Shown here one piece after another: positions 11,001-21,455 of a stretch of 64,000 nucleotides of DNA; the first letter of the stretch is position 1, and the number at the start of each line of letters is the position of its first letter. The DNA is from Myxococcales bacterium UBA1660. Its GTDB lineage: Bacteria; Myxococcota_A; Polyangia; Polyangiales; Houyiibacteriaceae. The stretch spans positions 12,989 to 76,988 of the forward strand of contig DCLA01000086.1 in NCBI GenBank assembly GCA_002320815.1. Direction: 5' to 3'. The notes under the pieces are model-generated. The model was not told where the DNA came from, made no database searches, and saw only the letters and a list, made by a program, of their open reading frames with translations. The translations under genes and the position numbers were made by a program.

Positions 11001-12230
11001 CACCGAGGCCTTGCCCAGACCGACGATGAAGCGGAAGCGACCGCGCCCCGGGCCCTCGGGCCAGGAGAGGACCGCGTCGGTCTTGTAGGCGATGTCCGCC
11101 AGGACCTTGGCCACCTCGGTGCCGGCGTCGACGCTGGCGTCGGCGCTGGTGCCCTCGCCCCGGAAGCGCCCGGCGACGACCACGACCAGTCGGCGCTCCT
11201 TGATCTCGCCGGTGCCCGCGCGGGATTGGACCGTGGCTTCGTTGCGGGTGAAGGCCCGCGCGCGCTTCAGACCCTCGGGGCTGGTCTGTTCCCGGGGCGC
11301 GATCTCGTCGATGAAGAGCTCGAGGGCCTCGGCGTCCCAGACCTGCTCCTCGTTGTGCAGGTACTGGGCGAGGGCGCCGGCTAGGGAGCGCGCCGTCTGG
11401 TAGCGCTCCTCGCGATCGGCCGAGGTCGCCCGGCGCACGATGCGGTCCAGGGCGGCGGGGATGGTCGAGTCCACCTCGCTGGGCAGGGTCCGCTGGGCCA
11501 CCCGGACGGCCTCGAGCACGTCGAGGCCCTGGCGGCCGGGGTACATCACCCGCCCCATCAGGAGCTCGGCGAAGAGGATGCCCAGCGAGTAGACGTCGCT
11601 GCGCCGGTCGACCTTGTCGCCCCGGGCCTGCTCCGGGGACATGTAGGCGAACTTGCCCTTGATGACCCCGGTCTCCTCGGAGACCAGCCGCGCCTTGGCG
11701 ATGCCGAAGTCGGCCACCTTCACCACGCCCTCGTAGGTGAGCAGCACGTTCTGGGGGCTCACGTCGCGGTGGACGATCTCCATCGGGACCCCGGAGCCGT
11801 CCTTGCGCTTGTGGGCGTAGTCGAGGCCCTTGGCGACCTCCATGATCAGGTAGGCCGCGAGCCCCGGGGGGATCTTCACGTTCTTGCGGCGGGCGGCGGT
11901 GACCAGGCGACCCAGGTCGAGGCCGTCGACGAGCTCCATCGCCAGGAGGAACTCCCCCTGGGACTGCTCGAAGGCGTAGACCTGCACGATGTTCGGGTGG
12001 TTGAGCCGCATCGCGACCTTCGCCTCGTCGACGAACATCGTGATGAACTTGCTGCTCCGGGCGAAGCTGGGCAGGACCCGCTTGAGCACGAGGAGCTTCT
12101 CGATGCCCTCGGCGCCGGTGGACTTCGCCAGGAAGACCTCGGCCATCCCGCCGGCGCCGATGCGCCGCAGGATGCGGTAGCGCCCCAACTGTTCTGGGAG
12201 GTCCTTGGCCACGGGCGCGCATGATGCCAA
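8019..12230 (-). CDS. Ser/Thr protein kinase fused to cyclase-like, ATPase and TPR domains
   Basis: A 1403-aa cytoplasmic signalling protein. Residues 18-290 are a Hanks-type kinase: GAGGMAEV loop at 25, Lys50, HRDVSPQN at 154, DFG at 174 and an SPE motif at 198, so all catalytic residues are present. Residues about 345-500 resemble a class III nucleotide cyclase homology domain but lack clear metal-binding Asp residues. From 545 an AAA/STAND-type ATPase follows, with Walker A GELGVGKTS at 575 and a Walker B-like IWIDN near 720. The last 450 residues are helical TPR-like repeats. The order is like the kinase-ATPase-TPR proteins common in myxobacteria. The annotated start is TTG 12230; GTG 12212 is an alternative, and neither has a good ribosome site. 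It is coupled to the patatin gene by a 4-nt overlap. Confidence 0.93.
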   Translation of the reverse strand: MASCAPVAKDLPEQLGRYRILRRIGAGGMAEVFLAKSTGAEGIEKLLVLKRVLPSFARSSKFITMFVDEAKVAMRLNHPNIVQVYAFEQSQGEFLLAMELVDGLDLGRLVTAARRKNVKIPPGLAAYLIMEVAKGLDYAHKRKDGSGVPMEIVHRDVSPQNVLLTYEGVVKVADFGIAKARLVSEETGVIKGKFAYMSPEQARGDKVDRRSDVYSLGILFAELLMGRVMYPGRQGLDVLEAVRVAQRTLPSEVDSTIPAALDRIVRRATSADREERYQTARSLAGALAQYLHNEEQVWDAEALELFIDEIAPREQTSPEGLKRARAFTRNEATVQSRAGTGEIKERRLVVVVAGRFRGEGTSADASVDAGTEVAKVLADIAYKTDAVLSWPEGPGRGRFRFIVGLGKASVNDPLEAVRIATDTVEALSGLSADLLTPISASLGLSRGTVSTVRDAQGRLLRYSPIGAVIEVAEGLADVGDPAEVLVAGEVYRLARRDYAFEPETREVDVRTEAGAAPQAMTAWALRSARTREERQAEMPVGELPLVGRDDEVRIVRELYEDAVETKKTIFACFTGELGVGKTSLLGAALGTLDEPEPRILRTECTFGSSDVPFAAVADLVRDAAEIADDASPEEAGELLDALLKRVLPGEMARLAGERLRPLLGLANEGGEGDVRLVTRGLELLVAGMTKEHPLVIWIDNLQWGDTPSLELLGAMRQRSYEVPCLVLMSTRPEERLQPLLRGMPQFELRGLGEESTRALIAERFDAEVPEDVVAAIMTRASGNPFFVNELVDALLERGAVEVADRGDQRRVVRRPGVAIQLPTTLEGVVAARLDELDDRERLALRWLSVAGKGLRQNELGQLAGLELDEAVGGLIDRGLVQERPGGVLDFASAVIRQVAYEGADIDDRIRMHRRIAQHLHDGERPAAPGRIARHLEQAGERAAAARAYLEAADAARAVYSNREALRFFGRSLQLLAPDDYDSRFRAHAGREQILRFLGRPNEQAIELEAMRTIARRHGGPRRRATALLRLARFELDAARYDAVDEILPDAIEAAHASGDRSLELDALRLRAELARNQGDPAAALEACEEALDRAGTSRELFDKRAHVLIQKGILLRRAGRAEEAFTAYSEAIVIFRRLGIRRSEAFALSSLGVALTANGLYEDAIVVFRASIHIDRETGDRLRLGRKLSNVGQLYDTLGDQEAGLAFVQRALDVFEAVDDRAGRCDALSAIAEMMLEKGEEPSAAAVPLDQAKRIAARLGSHYEIARERLVRAQLEHASRRWGRAAEACRATIEAARREGLVGFELHALARLAAVKAASEDPDAASVAREVVSRLHEGATVERAERLWLLVAEALDVYGTEDEARDAHEKAEAVLRAKAEAIRSEAIRERFLTTSDARAILRA

Positions 12231-12332
12231 AAATTCACTTGGTTGGGGGGATCCCGCTGCATCGACGTGCTCCCACGACGTGCGGCCTCACCCGTTTTGG
12301 GTAGCCTGGACGATTGCTCGTTACACCTTAGA

Positions 12333-12785
12333 ATGGTGACCCGCATGTCCCTCCCTGCCCGCGCGTCCGTTCTCCACGAGACGCCTTTCCACCGCCTGAC
12401 CGACCACGGCAGCTACCTGGAGCTCGTCCGCTCCGCCGAGCCGTACCCCGATCTGGCGGCGCTGGAGGCGGAGTATCGCGCGCTGGTCGCGACCCAGGCC
12501 TCCTTCCGAGAGGGGCGCCGAGGGCTGCTGGTGGACCTGCGGGAGGCCAAGGGTCGCAACGATCCCGCCTTCGAGGAGACCCTGGGCCGCTGGCGCAAGC
12601 AGAGCCTCCTGGGCTTCACCCCCTTGGTGATCCTGGTGAAAAGCGCCCTCGGGAAGATGCACGTCGAGCGGCACATGCGCGCCGACGGGCTGGACGCGAT
12701 GGTCTCGGACCACGAAGAGGACGCCCGGGGTTCGTTCCGGCTCAGCGGCATCCAGCGCCGCGTGGTCCTCGAAGACCTCGAGTAG
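12333..12785 (+). CDS. Small cytoplasmic protein, STAS/SpoIIAA-like fold possible
   Basis: A 150-aa protein without signal or membrane segment. The middle part, with a hydrophobic strand GLLVDLREAKG, a helix, then FTPLVILVKSALGKMHVERHM, has the alternating strand-helix pattern of SpoIIAA/STAS-like domains; this is an impression of the fold, not a family match. ATG 12333 is chosen; ATG 12345 is the alternative. It is divergent from the big kinase gene, with about 100 bp between them holding both promoters. The function is unknown. Confidence 0.7.
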   Translation: MVTRMSLPARASVLHETPFHRLTDHGSYLELVRSAEPYPDLAALEAEYRALVATQASFREGRRGLLVDLREAKGRNDPAFEETLGRWRKQSLLGFTPLVILVKSALGKMHVERHMRADGLDAMVSDHEEDARGSFRLSGIQRRVVLEDLE

Positions 12786-12826
12786 CCGGCCGCCGAGCGG
12801 CCGTCATGGACACGCGGGTGGCCCGC

Positions 12827-13531
12827 TCAGGAGCGGCCGTAGACGGGCACCAGCGCGCCGCGAGTGACCGCGTTGGCGGGCGACGCCAGGAAGACGATGG
12901 TCCGCGCGACCTCCTCGACCTTGGGCCACGCCTCGGGGTCGGCGTCGGGCATGGACTCCCGGTTGGCCGCGGTGTCCATCACCGAAGGCACCACCGCGTT
13001 GACCCAGATGCGGCGCCCGGCGAGCTCCTCGGCGAGCCCCTGGGTCAGGGCGGCCACGGCGGCCTTGGTCGCGGCATAGGTGACCAGGTCGGCGGTGGGG
13101 ACCAACGCCGGCTTGGCGGCCACGTTGACGATGCGGCCGCCGTCGTCGCCCATGCGGCGCGCCGCTTCGCGGCAGCAGAGCCAGGTGGTGCGCAGGTTCA
13201 TGGCGATCATCCGGTCCAGGTCGGCGAGCTCCGCGCCGACCAAGGGGCCCCAGACGAACCCCCCGGCGAGATGGATGCTGGCCCAGGGCGCGGCGCCGAC
13301 CCCGTCGTAGAAGTCGCCGACCGAGGTCTCGTCGGTGAGATCGACGCCCGCGGTGACTCGGACCCCGCGCTCGGCCCAGGGCGCCAAGCGCGCGGCGTCG
13401 GAGTCGCCGTGCGCGGGGACGTGGACCTCCGCGCCCCCCTCCAGGAGGGCCTCACACACCGCCAGGCCCAGGGCCCCACCGCCGCCGGTGACGATCACCG
13501 GCCACTGCTCGAAGGAGTTCGCGTCGCTCAC
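12827..13531 (-). CDS. Short-chain dehydrogenase/reductase, atypical catalytic site
   Basis: A 234-aa SDR-fold protein with the NAD(P)-binding motif TGGGGALG near residue 15, an AGG motif near residue 89 and YAATK as the catalytic Tyr-x-x-x-Lys. The Ser normally 13 residues before the Tyr is Ala here (NVAAKPALVPTADLVTY). The same absence is known in quinonoid dihydropteridine reductase, and the adjoining HLAGGF and AAK segments also resemble that group, so a DHPR-like reductase is a reasonable but unproven guess. The GTG start at 13531 lies 50 bp from a divergently transcribed lipase gene. Confidence 0.85.
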   Translation of the reverse strand: MSDANSFEQWPVIVTGGGGALGLAVCEALLEGGAEVHVPAHGDSDAARLAPWAERGVRVTAGVDLTDETSVGDFYDGVGAAPWASIHLAGGFVWGPLVGAELADLDRMIAMNLRTTWLCCREAARRMGDDGGRIVNVAAKPALVPTADLVTYAATKAAVAALTQGLAEELAGRRIWVNAVVPSVMDTAANRESMPDADPEAWPKVEEVARTIVFLASPANAVTRGALVPVYGRS

Positions 13532-13581
13532 GGGCCGGAGGGTGCCACACGCGAGACTCGACGGGGGAGGGCGCGGGCCCC

Positions 13582-14778
13582 ATGAGTATCCCCGTGGCAG
13601 CGCATCAGGTCGTCTTGATCCCCGGCTTCTTCGGCTTCGAGGCCCTGGGAGAGCTGCGCTATTTCGCCGGGGTCGCCCGGACCCTGGAGTCCGCGCTGAA
13701 GGCTCGCGGCCTGGACGCCGACGTCGTCGAGCTGCCCACCTTGCCCACGGCGTCGATCCGGCACCGCGCCGCGTCCGTGCTCGACCGGGTGGGGGCGCTG
13801 GTCGCGCGGACCACGGGCCCGCTGCACCTCATCGGTCACTCCACCGGTGGCCTCGACGCCCGGCTGGCCCTGGCGCCCACCGCGTCGTTGCCTTCGGAGC
13901 AGGCCCAGAAGGCGATCTTCGAGCGGGTCCAGACGGTGGTGACGGTGTCCACGCCGCACCTCGGGACCCCGCTGGCCTCGTTCTTCGCCAGCGCCGCCGG
14001 CAAGCCCCTGCTCCGGGTCTTCGCCCTGACCATGGGCGCCCTGCTGCAGGAGCGGCGGCTCCCCCTGAACATTGCGCTGGGCCTGGGCCGCTTGCTCACC
14101 CGCGCCGACGACCTGCTGGGGCTGCGCAACACCACCGTGGACGAGCTCTACCGCGGCCTGCTCTCCGACTTCGGCAGCGAGCGGCGGGAGGCCATCGCCG
14201 AGATGCTCGAGCAGATCGCCTCCGACCAGTCGCTGATCTTCCAGCTCACGCCGGCGGCGGTCGACCTCTTCAACTCGGCTACGGCGGACCCCGAGGGCGT
14301 CCGCTACGGCTCGGTGGTGACCCGGGCTCGCTCGCCCGGGCTGGCCTCGATGCGCGACATCGGCCGCGACGTCTACGCCCAGGGCCTCCACGGGCTCTTC
14401 GCCGGGCTCTACGCGCTCTCGGGCCGTCACGTGGAGACTCCGCTGCTCCCCGCGCACCAGGAAGCCCTCGAGCGCATCTACGGCGAGGTGCCGCCGGTGC
14501 GCGCCAACGACGGCATCGTGCCCACCCGCTCCCAGGTCTGGGGCGAGGTGATCACCGGCACCATGGGAGACCACCTGGACCTGGTGGGTCACTACCGCAC
14601 CGAGCGCGAGGGCTTCAGCAGCGACTGGCTGCCCTCCTCGAGCGGCTTCGACGACGAGGACTTCGACCGCGTCTGGGGCGAGGTCGCGCGCTTCATCGCC
14701 GAAGACCGGGTGGTCGACCGACAGGACCCCGCCGTCCGCGGGCTCCCCGCGAACGACGCCGCCGCCGAGAAGCAGTAG
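13582..14778 (+). CDS. Alpha/beta-hydrolase, lipase-like
   Basis: A 398-aa esterase/lipase. It starts with a strand VVLIPGFFGF giving the oxyanion hole, then GHSTGG with nucleophile Ser87; an Asp in NDGIVPT and a His in MGDHLDLVGHY near residue 335 complete a plausible triad. There is a long helical lid between residues 110 and 290. No signal peptide is visible, so an intracellular location is likely. It resembles bacterial triacylglycerol lipase or PGAP1-like hydrolases in the placing of the motifs. The gene is divergent from the SDR gene and convergent with the MscS gene. The natural substrate cannot be told from sequence. Confidence 0.88.
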   Translation: MSIPVAAHQVVLIPGFFGFEALGELRYFAGVARTLESALKARGLDADVVELPTLPTASIRHRAASVLDRVGALVARTTGPLHLIGHSTGGLDARLALAPTASLPSEQAQKAIFERVQTVVTVSTPHLGTPLASFFASAAGKPLLRVFALTMGALLQERRLPLNIALGLGRLLTRADDLLGLRNTTVDELYRGLLSDFGSERREAIAEMLEQIASDQSLIFQLTPAAVDLFNSATADPEGVRYGSVVTRARSPGLASMRDIGRDVYAQGLHGLFAGLYALSGRHVETPLLPAHQEALERIYGEVPPVRANDGIVPTRSQVWGEVITGTMGDHLDLVGHYRTEREGFSSDWLPSSSGFDDEDFDRVWGEVARFIAEDRVVDRQDPAVRGLPANDAAAEKQ

Positions 14779-14789
14779 GCGGCGCGGCC

Positions 14790-14857
14790 GCGGCGGTCGG
14801 GCGGTGCGCTGTTCGGTGCAGCGGCCGGCGCGGCGGTCGGCCGGTGGCGCTTTCGGA
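14790..14857. repeat. Imperfect 28-bp tandem direct repeat
   Basis: Two copies beginning GCGGCGGTCGG, at 14790 and 14830, are spaced 40 bp apart and differ at a few positions. They fill most of the 94-bp gap between the convergent lipase and MscS genes. This may be no more than GC-rich sequence drift. Confidence 0.35.
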
Positions 14858-14872
14858 GGGGCTCCGGCGAGC

Positions 14873-15958
<1,086 letters not shown>

Positions 15959-16004
15959 CGGCGGCGAGCCTAGGCAATCGCGGCCGCGGCGGGAAAAAAC
16001 CGGT

Positions 16005-16592
16005 TCAGCGGGTCGGCTGGGGCGCCGCGGGGCTCACGGCGTTCTGGCCGAGGCGCAGCAAGACGGCGACCCCCAGGGTCACGGCGGCATAGACGTAGAT
16101 CAGCGTGGCCACCGGGCCCGGAGCGGGGCGCGCCATGGAGACCAGGCAGAGCACCAGGACCGCCCAGAGCATCACGTAGAACGTGGAGCGGACGACCACC
16201 CGCCGGGCGTCGTGCTCGGTCGCCAGGAGGAGCCCACCGGCGCGAATGGCCTTGATGCCCGCGCTCATCGAGAGCCCGGCGACGATCATGGAGACCAGCG
16301 CGGTGGTGCCGTCGCCGCCCAGGGGCTGGGTGTGCATGGCCAAGACGGCCAGGACGACCGGCGCCAGGGTCGCCGGGAAGCTGAGGATCCCGTAGACGAT
16401 GGCCAGGGGGCTGGCGACTCGCGCCAGGATCGGGGCCGGATCGCCGAGGCGAGCGAAGCCTCGCTGGATCACGCTGGCGCCCGGGGCCTGCTCCTCGGCG
16501 GCGAAGCGATCTTCTCGGCGCGACTGCCAGACGTCGAAGGCCAACAGAGCCACGCCGGCCACGAGGGCCAAGCCGAGCAGGACGATGGACAC
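16005..16592 (-). CDS. Multi-spanning membrane protein of unknown function
   Basis: A 195-aa protein with about five hydrophobic segments (residues 2-20, 62-85, 95-115, 135-155 and 162-180) separated by short polar loops. I do not recognise the family. It starts with GTG and precedes the MscS gene on the same strand by 46 bp, suggesting a shared transcript. Its upstream side contains the repeat cluster at 16635-16788. Confidence 0.75.
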   Translation of the reverse strand: MSIVLLGLALVAGVALLAFDVWQSRREDRFAAEEQAPGASVIQRGFARLGDPAPILARVASPLAIVYGILSFPATLAPVVLAVLAMHTQPLGGDGTTALVSMIVAGLSMSAGIKAIRAGGLLLATEHDARRVVVRSTFYVMLWAVLVLCLVSMARPAPGPVATLIYVYAAVTLGVAVLLRLGQNAVSPAAPQPTR

Positions 16593-16634
16593 GCCAGCGT
16601 CCTACTACAGCGCGCCGCGGCCCACCAGGGAACG

Positions 16635-16788
16635 GGGACGATCGTCGTCATTGTCGTCATTTCGCCTCCCCCCGCCCTCGGATCCAAATGACGACAATGA
16701 CGACGATCGCCCCCGCCCTCGGATCCAAATGACGACAATGACGACGATCGTCCCTGGGTCGAATGACGACGATGACGACGATCGTCCC
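16635..16788. repeat. Four-copy intergenic repeat, one copy inverted
   Basis: Four near-identical units of about 30 bp occur at 16635-16664 (inverted), 16684-16713, 16725-16754 and 16759-16788. The core reads AATGACGACAATGACGACG followed by ATCG. The second and third copies are also preceded by the same GCCCTCGGATCC stretch. The cluster sits between the divergent starts of the membrane protein and the cytochrome c gene. The inverted first copy can pair with any of the others to form a long hairpin. Confidence 0.85.
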
Positions 16789-16857
16789 TGGGGTTGATGG
16801 TGGGGGTGGTGGGTGTGTAAGTTTCCTGGGGCGCGGGGGTGCGCCAAGGGGAACGAG

Positions 16858-17751
16858 ATGAAGCGCTGGGGGAAGCGATTGGCGATCGGGCTGGGGGTCC
16901 TGTTGGGGCTCGGAGCGATCGCGTTGGGGATCACGGTGGCCATCAGCCACTCGCTGCAGGGGGAGACCTACGTGCTGGCGCTGGACGAGCTCCAGGTGCC
17001 CACGGATCCAGCGGCGCTCGCCGAGGGCGAGCGGCTCTATGCCTCCCGCGGCTGTGCCGAGTGCCACGGGGCCGACGGGAGCGGCGCGGTGATCATGGAC
17101 GGGCCACCGGCTCGCGTCGCCGGGTCCAACCTGACCCGGCTCGGCGCGGACTACGACACCGTCGCCTTCGACGCCGCCGTGCGCCACGGCGTCGGCACCG
17201 ACGGCCGGCCGCTCATCTTCATGCCCGCCCACGAGTACTACGTCGCCCTCAGCGACGCCGACGTGGCCAAGATCTTCGCCCACGTGCGCTCGCTCCCGGA
17301 GGTCGCCGAGCCCGCGGTGCCGAGCGAGGTCCGCCTTCTCGGCCGGGTGCTCCACGTCACCGGGGCGATGCACATGTTCCCCGCCGAGCTCATCGACCAC
17401 GAGGCGCCCCACCCCGACGCGATCGAGCCCGCGCCCACCGCGGCCTATGGCGAGCGGCTGGCGGCGGCCTGCACCGGGTGCCACGGCGAGGGCTTCAGCG
17501 GGGGCCCGATCCCCGGCGCGCCGCCGGAGCTGGGGACCCCCAAGAACCTGACCCCCCACGCCAGCGGTCTGGCCGAGTGGGATCGCGACGACTTCTTCGT
17601 GGCCATGCGCGACGGCCGCAGCCGGGACGGCGCCGCGATGAACGCCGAGCAGATGCCCTATCCGGTCTTCGCCCGCATGACCGACGTCGAGCTCGACGCC
17701 CTCTGGAGCTACCTCCAGGACGTCCCGCCGCGCCCCTTCGGCGAGCGTTGA
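16858..17751 (+). CDS. Dihaem cytochrome c, membrane-anchored
   Basis: A 297-aa protein starting MKRWGKR, with AAGGGG just upstream of ATG 16858. An N-terminal hydrophobic segment (residues 8-28) is an uncleaved anchor or signal. Two c-type haem motifs are visible, CAECH near residue 64 and CTGCH near residue 210, each followed by a Met-containing region suitable as axial ligand, so there are two cytochrome c domains in tandem. It would be a periplasmic electron carrier. No oxidoreductase partner lies next to it. Confidence 0.92.
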   Translation: MKRWGKRLAIGLGVLLGLGAIALGITVAISHSLQGETYVLALDELQVPTDPAALAEGERLYASRGCAECHGADGSGAVIMDGPPARVAGSNLTRLGADYDTVAFDAAVRHGVGTDGRPLIFMPAHEYYVALSDADVAKIFAHVRSLPEVAEPAVPSEVRLLGRVLHVTGAMHMFPAELIDHEAPHPDAIEPAPTAAYGERLAAACTGCHGEGFSGGPIPGAPPELGTPKNLTPHASGLAEWDRDDFFVAMRDGRSRDGAAMNAEQMPYPVFARMTDVELDALWSYLQDVPPRPFGER

Positions 17752-17801
17752 GAGCGCGGGGGCGTTGAAGCCGGCCGCGGGGCGTACTACGTCCTGAGTC
17801 C

Positions 17802-19856
<2,055 letters not shown>

Positions 19857-19887
19857 ACCCCAGGGCACGAGCACGATAGATCGGGTC

Positions 19888-20268
19888 ATGGTGGGACGCG
19901 CCGACGACGAAGCGACGCTCTTCGAAGCCCTCTGGGCTCCGCGCTGGTTCGGCCAAGATCAGTCCCTCGCTCGCGGCCAGGAGTCGGTCTTCGCCTTCCG
20001 AGGGCCGGTCCCGCCGCCCTCGCCGGGCTTCCTGGTGCTCGCGGCGGGCCTGGAGAAGCCGCGCTACGACGCGCGCTGTCGGCTCCTCGACATCCGGCAC
20101 GCGGAGCTCGGGAAGCTGCAGGCCATCGAAGCCGGCACGGACCAGTATCGCTTCGTCCGCGCCGGGGGCGACGTGGTCCACGTCGCCGCCGATGGGTCGG
20201 TGATGGGTGGCCACGCGCTGCCTCCGGCCGACTGGACCGTGCGCTGCGTCTTCGAGATCCTGCTCTGA
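19888..20268 (+). CDS. Hypothetical protein, 126 aa
   Basis: A short soluble protein with strand-rich sequence (FLVLAAGLEKPRYDARCRLLDI, then VVHVAADGS). It shows no signal, membrane segment or known motif. It follows the helicase gene by 31 bp and ends 54 bp before a strong hairpin, so it may be the last gene of that transcript. Codon usage matches its neighbours. I do not recognise it. Confidence 0.6.
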   Translation: MVGRADDEATLFEALWAPRWFGQDQSLARGQESVFAFRGPVPPPSPGFLVLAAGLEKPRYDARCRLLDIRHAELGKLQAIEAGTDQYRFVRAGGDVVHVAADGSVMGGHALPPADWTVRCVFEILL

Positions 20269-20626
20269 GCGATTCCGCAGATCCCCCTTTCGGAGTCTGC
20301 TTCGTTCTCGGGAATCCCTCGTCGATCGGGGGGCCGCACCCCCGATCGAGTTGTGCTGTCACAGCCAAATCGGGGGAGGTTTTCCGGAAAGAGGAATGAT
20401 CTCGCGCGCAGTTTTCCCTACACCGGCGTGCACGGGATTTGCAGGTGAAATAGACCCCAGACCGCGGTTGGCCGGGGGGCTCCGTGGTCTTGGCGCGAGC
20501 ATTTTTTCGCTTCGTTACCTTGACGATGCGGACGAGTGTTCGCGCCCCTTTGTCCGGCAGGCGGGTGTCCGACGATGGGGAGGAATCGAAGAAAGAAACG
20601 GCAGAACCAAAGAGCGAGGTCGAACC
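20269..20626. other. 358-bp intergenic region upstream of PP2C-like gene
   Basis: This region holds the terminator at 20322-20349, then sequence noticeably richer in A and T than the genes around it (T runs near 20383 and 20503). It ends in GAGCGAGG before ATG 20627. No convincing -35/-10 pair was identified; TTGACG at about 20520 is a possible -35 without a clear -10. Confidence 0.5.
20322..20349 (+). terminator. Strong hairpin terminator
   Basis: A perfect 11-bp stem TCGATCGGGGG with its complement and a 6-nt loop GCCGCA, followed by GTTGTGCTGT. It lies 54 bp after the stop of the 126-aa gene, which suits a rho-independent terminator of the helicase transcript. Confidence 0.7.
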
Positions 20627-21418
20627 ATGGGCTGGGCGAAGCGAGAGCTAGAAACCAAGGGCGCGAGGCGGAGTGATTCGGGGATCCGGCTGATAGGCGC
20701 ACCCGAGATCACACCGAGCGAGGGGCTGGAGGCCACCGGATTGGACCTCGGTAGCGGCGCATGCCGCCACGCGGTCTACGAGCTCGAGCGTCGGCTGCGG
20801 ATCATCGAGGCGGACCGCCCGGCACAAGAGGCGCACACGGACCTCGCCGGCACCGTGAGCCTGGTGGTCGAGGGCCACGGGGAGCTGAATCCGGCGCGTC
20901 GGGGCATGAGCGCGTCGCTGCTGAACGCCATCGCGCGGCAGGTGGTCGGGAGCCTCCCGGTGCACGACCTGCGCAACGACACGCGGGCCCAAGCGGCGCT
21001 GGTCCGCTCGATCGGCGACGCGATGACCTGCGCCATGGCCTCGGCCAGCGGGGTCGCCGAGGAGGCCCACGGGTCCGCGGCGCTGCTCTTCCTGACGCCA
21101 CACTTCTTCTGGGCGGCGCGCTGTGGCGCGGGAGCGATCTTCCTCTCCCGCGCCGGGTTCATGGAGGTCCTCTCCGCCGGCGTCGGCGACGACGACGACG
21201 CGGCCATCGATGTCCTCGGGGCCCCGATCCGGCCGGGGGATCGCTTCCTGGTCACCACGCTGGGCCTCGCCCGCGCGCTGGACATCGGGGGCCTGGCGAG
21301 GCCGCTCCGGGAGCTCGGCGACGACCCGGAGGCGCTGGCCTCGGCGGCGCGCTCCCTGGGCGACGGCGCCATCGCGGCCGGTGTCCGACAAGGGGCACTG
21401 GTGGTGGCGCGCGCCTAG
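20627..21418 (+). CDS. PP2C-like protein, probably catalytically inactive
   Basis: A 263-aa protein whose order of segments matches PP2C phosphatases: VSLVVEGHGE where DGMGG is expected, GSAALLFLTPHFFWAARCGAGAIFL where GSTA...ANVGDSRAYL is expected, PGDRFLVTTLGLAR in place of GDRLLLCSDGL, and a final strand GALVVARA. The metal-binding Asp residues of the DG, GD, SDG and DN motifs are all replaced, so phosphatase activity is unlikely; it may bind a phosphoprotein or kinase instead. It is convergent with a Ser/Thr kinase gene 37 bp away. The start at ATG 20627 has GAGCGAGG upstream. An open frame extends further 5', but that part looks non-coding. Confidence 0.75.
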   Translation: MGWAKRELETKGARRSDSGIRLIGAPEITPSEGLEATGLDLGSGACRHAVYELERRLRIIEADRPAQEAHTDLAGTVSLVVEGHGELNPARRGMSASLLNAIARQVVGSLPVHDLRNDTRAQAALVRSIGDAMTCAMASASGVAEEAHGSAALLFLTPHFFWAARCGAGAIFLSRAGFMEVLSAGVGDDDDAAIDVLGAPIRPGDRFLVTTLGLARALDIGGLARPLRELGDDPEALASAARSLGDGAIAAGVRQGALVVARA

Positions 21419-21455
21419 GGGACTAGGGGCTTGAAGGGGTTCAAGGCAGTCCGGG

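Noticed and set aside
8127..11384. 1085-aa open frame on the plus strand opposite the kinase gene
   Set aside because: Leu/Gly/Val/Glu-rich shadow translation without any domain.
8023..12222. Long open frame on the minus strand joined in phase to the patatin gene, suggesting a 1813-aa fusion
   Set aside because: It is the shifted frame of the kinase gene; its translation is Arg/Pro/Gly-rich without motifs. Only the patatin part from 8022 is real.
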